From: Anaerolineaceae bacterium
GTDB taxonomy: Bacteria > Chloroflexota > Anaerolineae > Anaerolineales > E44-bin32
Assembly (NCBI GenBank): GCA_020350285.1
Contig: CP070708.1
Location: forward strand, 1,156,246-1,220,245
DNA: 64,000 nucleotides
Reading direction: 5' to 3'
In this document: piece by piece, positions 63,521 through 64,000 of the stretch
How positions within the stretch are numbered: the first letter of the stretch is position 1
Layout: each line of letters opens with the position of its first letter
Position numbers and translations under genes: made by a program
Notes under the pieces: generated by a model
The model's input: the letters and a program-made list of their open reading frames with translations, nothing else
Databases searched by the model: none
Told to the model about the DNA's origin: nothing

Positions 63521-64000
63521 ATGAGGATTTTCGAACGGCTGGCGGACTTAGAGCGTAAAGGTGAGACCGTTGCGATAGCCACCGTAATTCGTGCTCAAGG
63601 ATCCGTTCCCAGACACGAAGGGAGCAAGATGCTGATCTACCCGGGAGGCGGAATTGAAGGGACGATCGGCGGTGGCGAACTGGAGAGTCGCGTGATCGAG
63701 GAGGCGCTCCAGGTGCTGAAGGATGGGAAGCCTCGGATTCTACATTACGCTTTCCGAGATCCTGAAGAGGGGGATGTAGGCGTATGTGGTGGAGAAATGG
63801 AGGTCTTCGTGGAAGCCTTACGTCCAAGCTCTACTCTCGTGGTGGTTGGTGGTGGGCATGTTGGGAAAGCGGTCGCTCACCTGGCGAGTTGGTTGGGATT
63901 TCGCGTTGTTGTTTCAGATGATCGTCCAGAATACGCTTCTTCCCAGGCTGTACCAGATGCTGATGAGTACATCCACTGCGAGTTAGGTCAGTTGCCGGAG
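63521..64000 (+). CDS. XdhC/CoxI-family molybdenum-enzyme maturation factor (partial, runs off the window)
   Basis: At least 160 residues visible and no stop inside the window. The ATG immediately follows the pyrophosphatase TGA and GGAGGAG lies upstream. The N-terminal domain has RAQGSVPRHEGSKMLIYPGGGIEGTIGGGELESRVIEEA, typical of XdhC, and GDVGVCGGEMEVFVE; next comes a Rossmann-like VVVGGGHVGKAVAHLASWLGF. XdhC proteins insert the sulfurated cofactor into Mo hydroxylases, fitting the xdhD partner. The C-terminus lies beyond 64000. Confidence 0.9.
   Translation, partial: MRIFERLADLERKGETVAIATVIRAQGSVPRHEGSKMLIYPGGGIEGTIGGGELESRVIEEALQVLKDGKPRILHYAFRDPEEGDVGVCGGEMEVFVEALRPSSTLVVVGGGHVGKAVAHLASWLGFRVVVSDDRPEYASSQAVPDADEYIHCELGQLPE

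Overview
The window looks like chromosomal DNA of an uncultured bacterium, most likely a Chloroflexota lineage (Anaerolineae-like or a neighbouring class). This is inferred from gene content and style: lipoproteins with Pro/Thr-rich linkers after the lipobox, coenzyme F420 biosynthesis with a stand-alone nitroreductase, a fused formiminotransferase-cyclodeaminase, a kinase fused to a TolB-like propeller, and many GTAGGGGCG-type intergenic palindromes. No rRNA or tRNA was seen, so the placement is tentative.

Layout. 0-5.3 kb: a methyltransferase, a CapA-like lipoprotein, FtcD, a thioredoxin-fold lipoprotein whose first active-site cysteine is encoded by in-frame TGA (probable selenocysteine), and a small membrane protein. 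5.4-24.3 kb: an uninterrupted minus-strand block with an acyl-CoA dehydrogenase, a large carbohydrate-binding lipoprotein, TatC/TatA, NusB, Asp23, FabG, a ketopantoate reductase family protein, ParB-ParA-PfkB, then KhpB-YidC-(PQQ propeller)-YidD-RnpA-RpmH, MurA and a SAM hydrolase. 24.6-34.0 kb: mostly plus-strand genes (membrane protein, GyrB, kinase-TolB, FolD) with NfuA-like, PadR and M14 peptidase genes on the minus strand. The rpmH/rnpA/yidC/khpB/parAB/gyrB set and the strand switch near 24.3-24.6 kb resemble an origin-proximal region, but no dnaA or DnaA-box cluster is visible.

34.3-64 kb is one long plus-strand accessory region that reads as a purine/pyrimidine salvage and catabolism island. 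It carries an 8-oxoguanine deaminase-like enzyme, adenine deaminase, an aspartate-transcarbamylase-like protein lacking the usual aspartate-binding residues, YgeW, a BMP-family nucleobase/nucleoside ABC transporter, two fold-type II PLP enzymes, a HyuA-type hydantoinase, SsnA, a YgfM-like FAD subunit, an XdhD-like FeS-molybdopterin fusion, a CBS-type family II pyrophosphatase and the start of XdhC. YgeW, HyuA, SsnA, YgfM and XdhD are also components of the E. coli yge/ygf anaerobic purine cluster. Embedded within the island is an F420 module: NADPH-F420 reductase, CofE, an FbiB-C-like nitroreductase, CofD, CofC and an F420-type LLM oxidoreductase. The working model is import of purines, deamination, molybdenum hydroxylation, ring opening and carbamoyl transfer, with F420 possibly supplying a reductive step. 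The individual families are well supported; the integrated pathway is inference.

Short palindromic and A/G-rich repeats fill the intergenic spaces between 13.2 and 34.3 kb. Where start codons were moved from the longest reading frame, the choice rests on a visible Shine-Dalgarno sequence or on overlap with the neighbouring gene.
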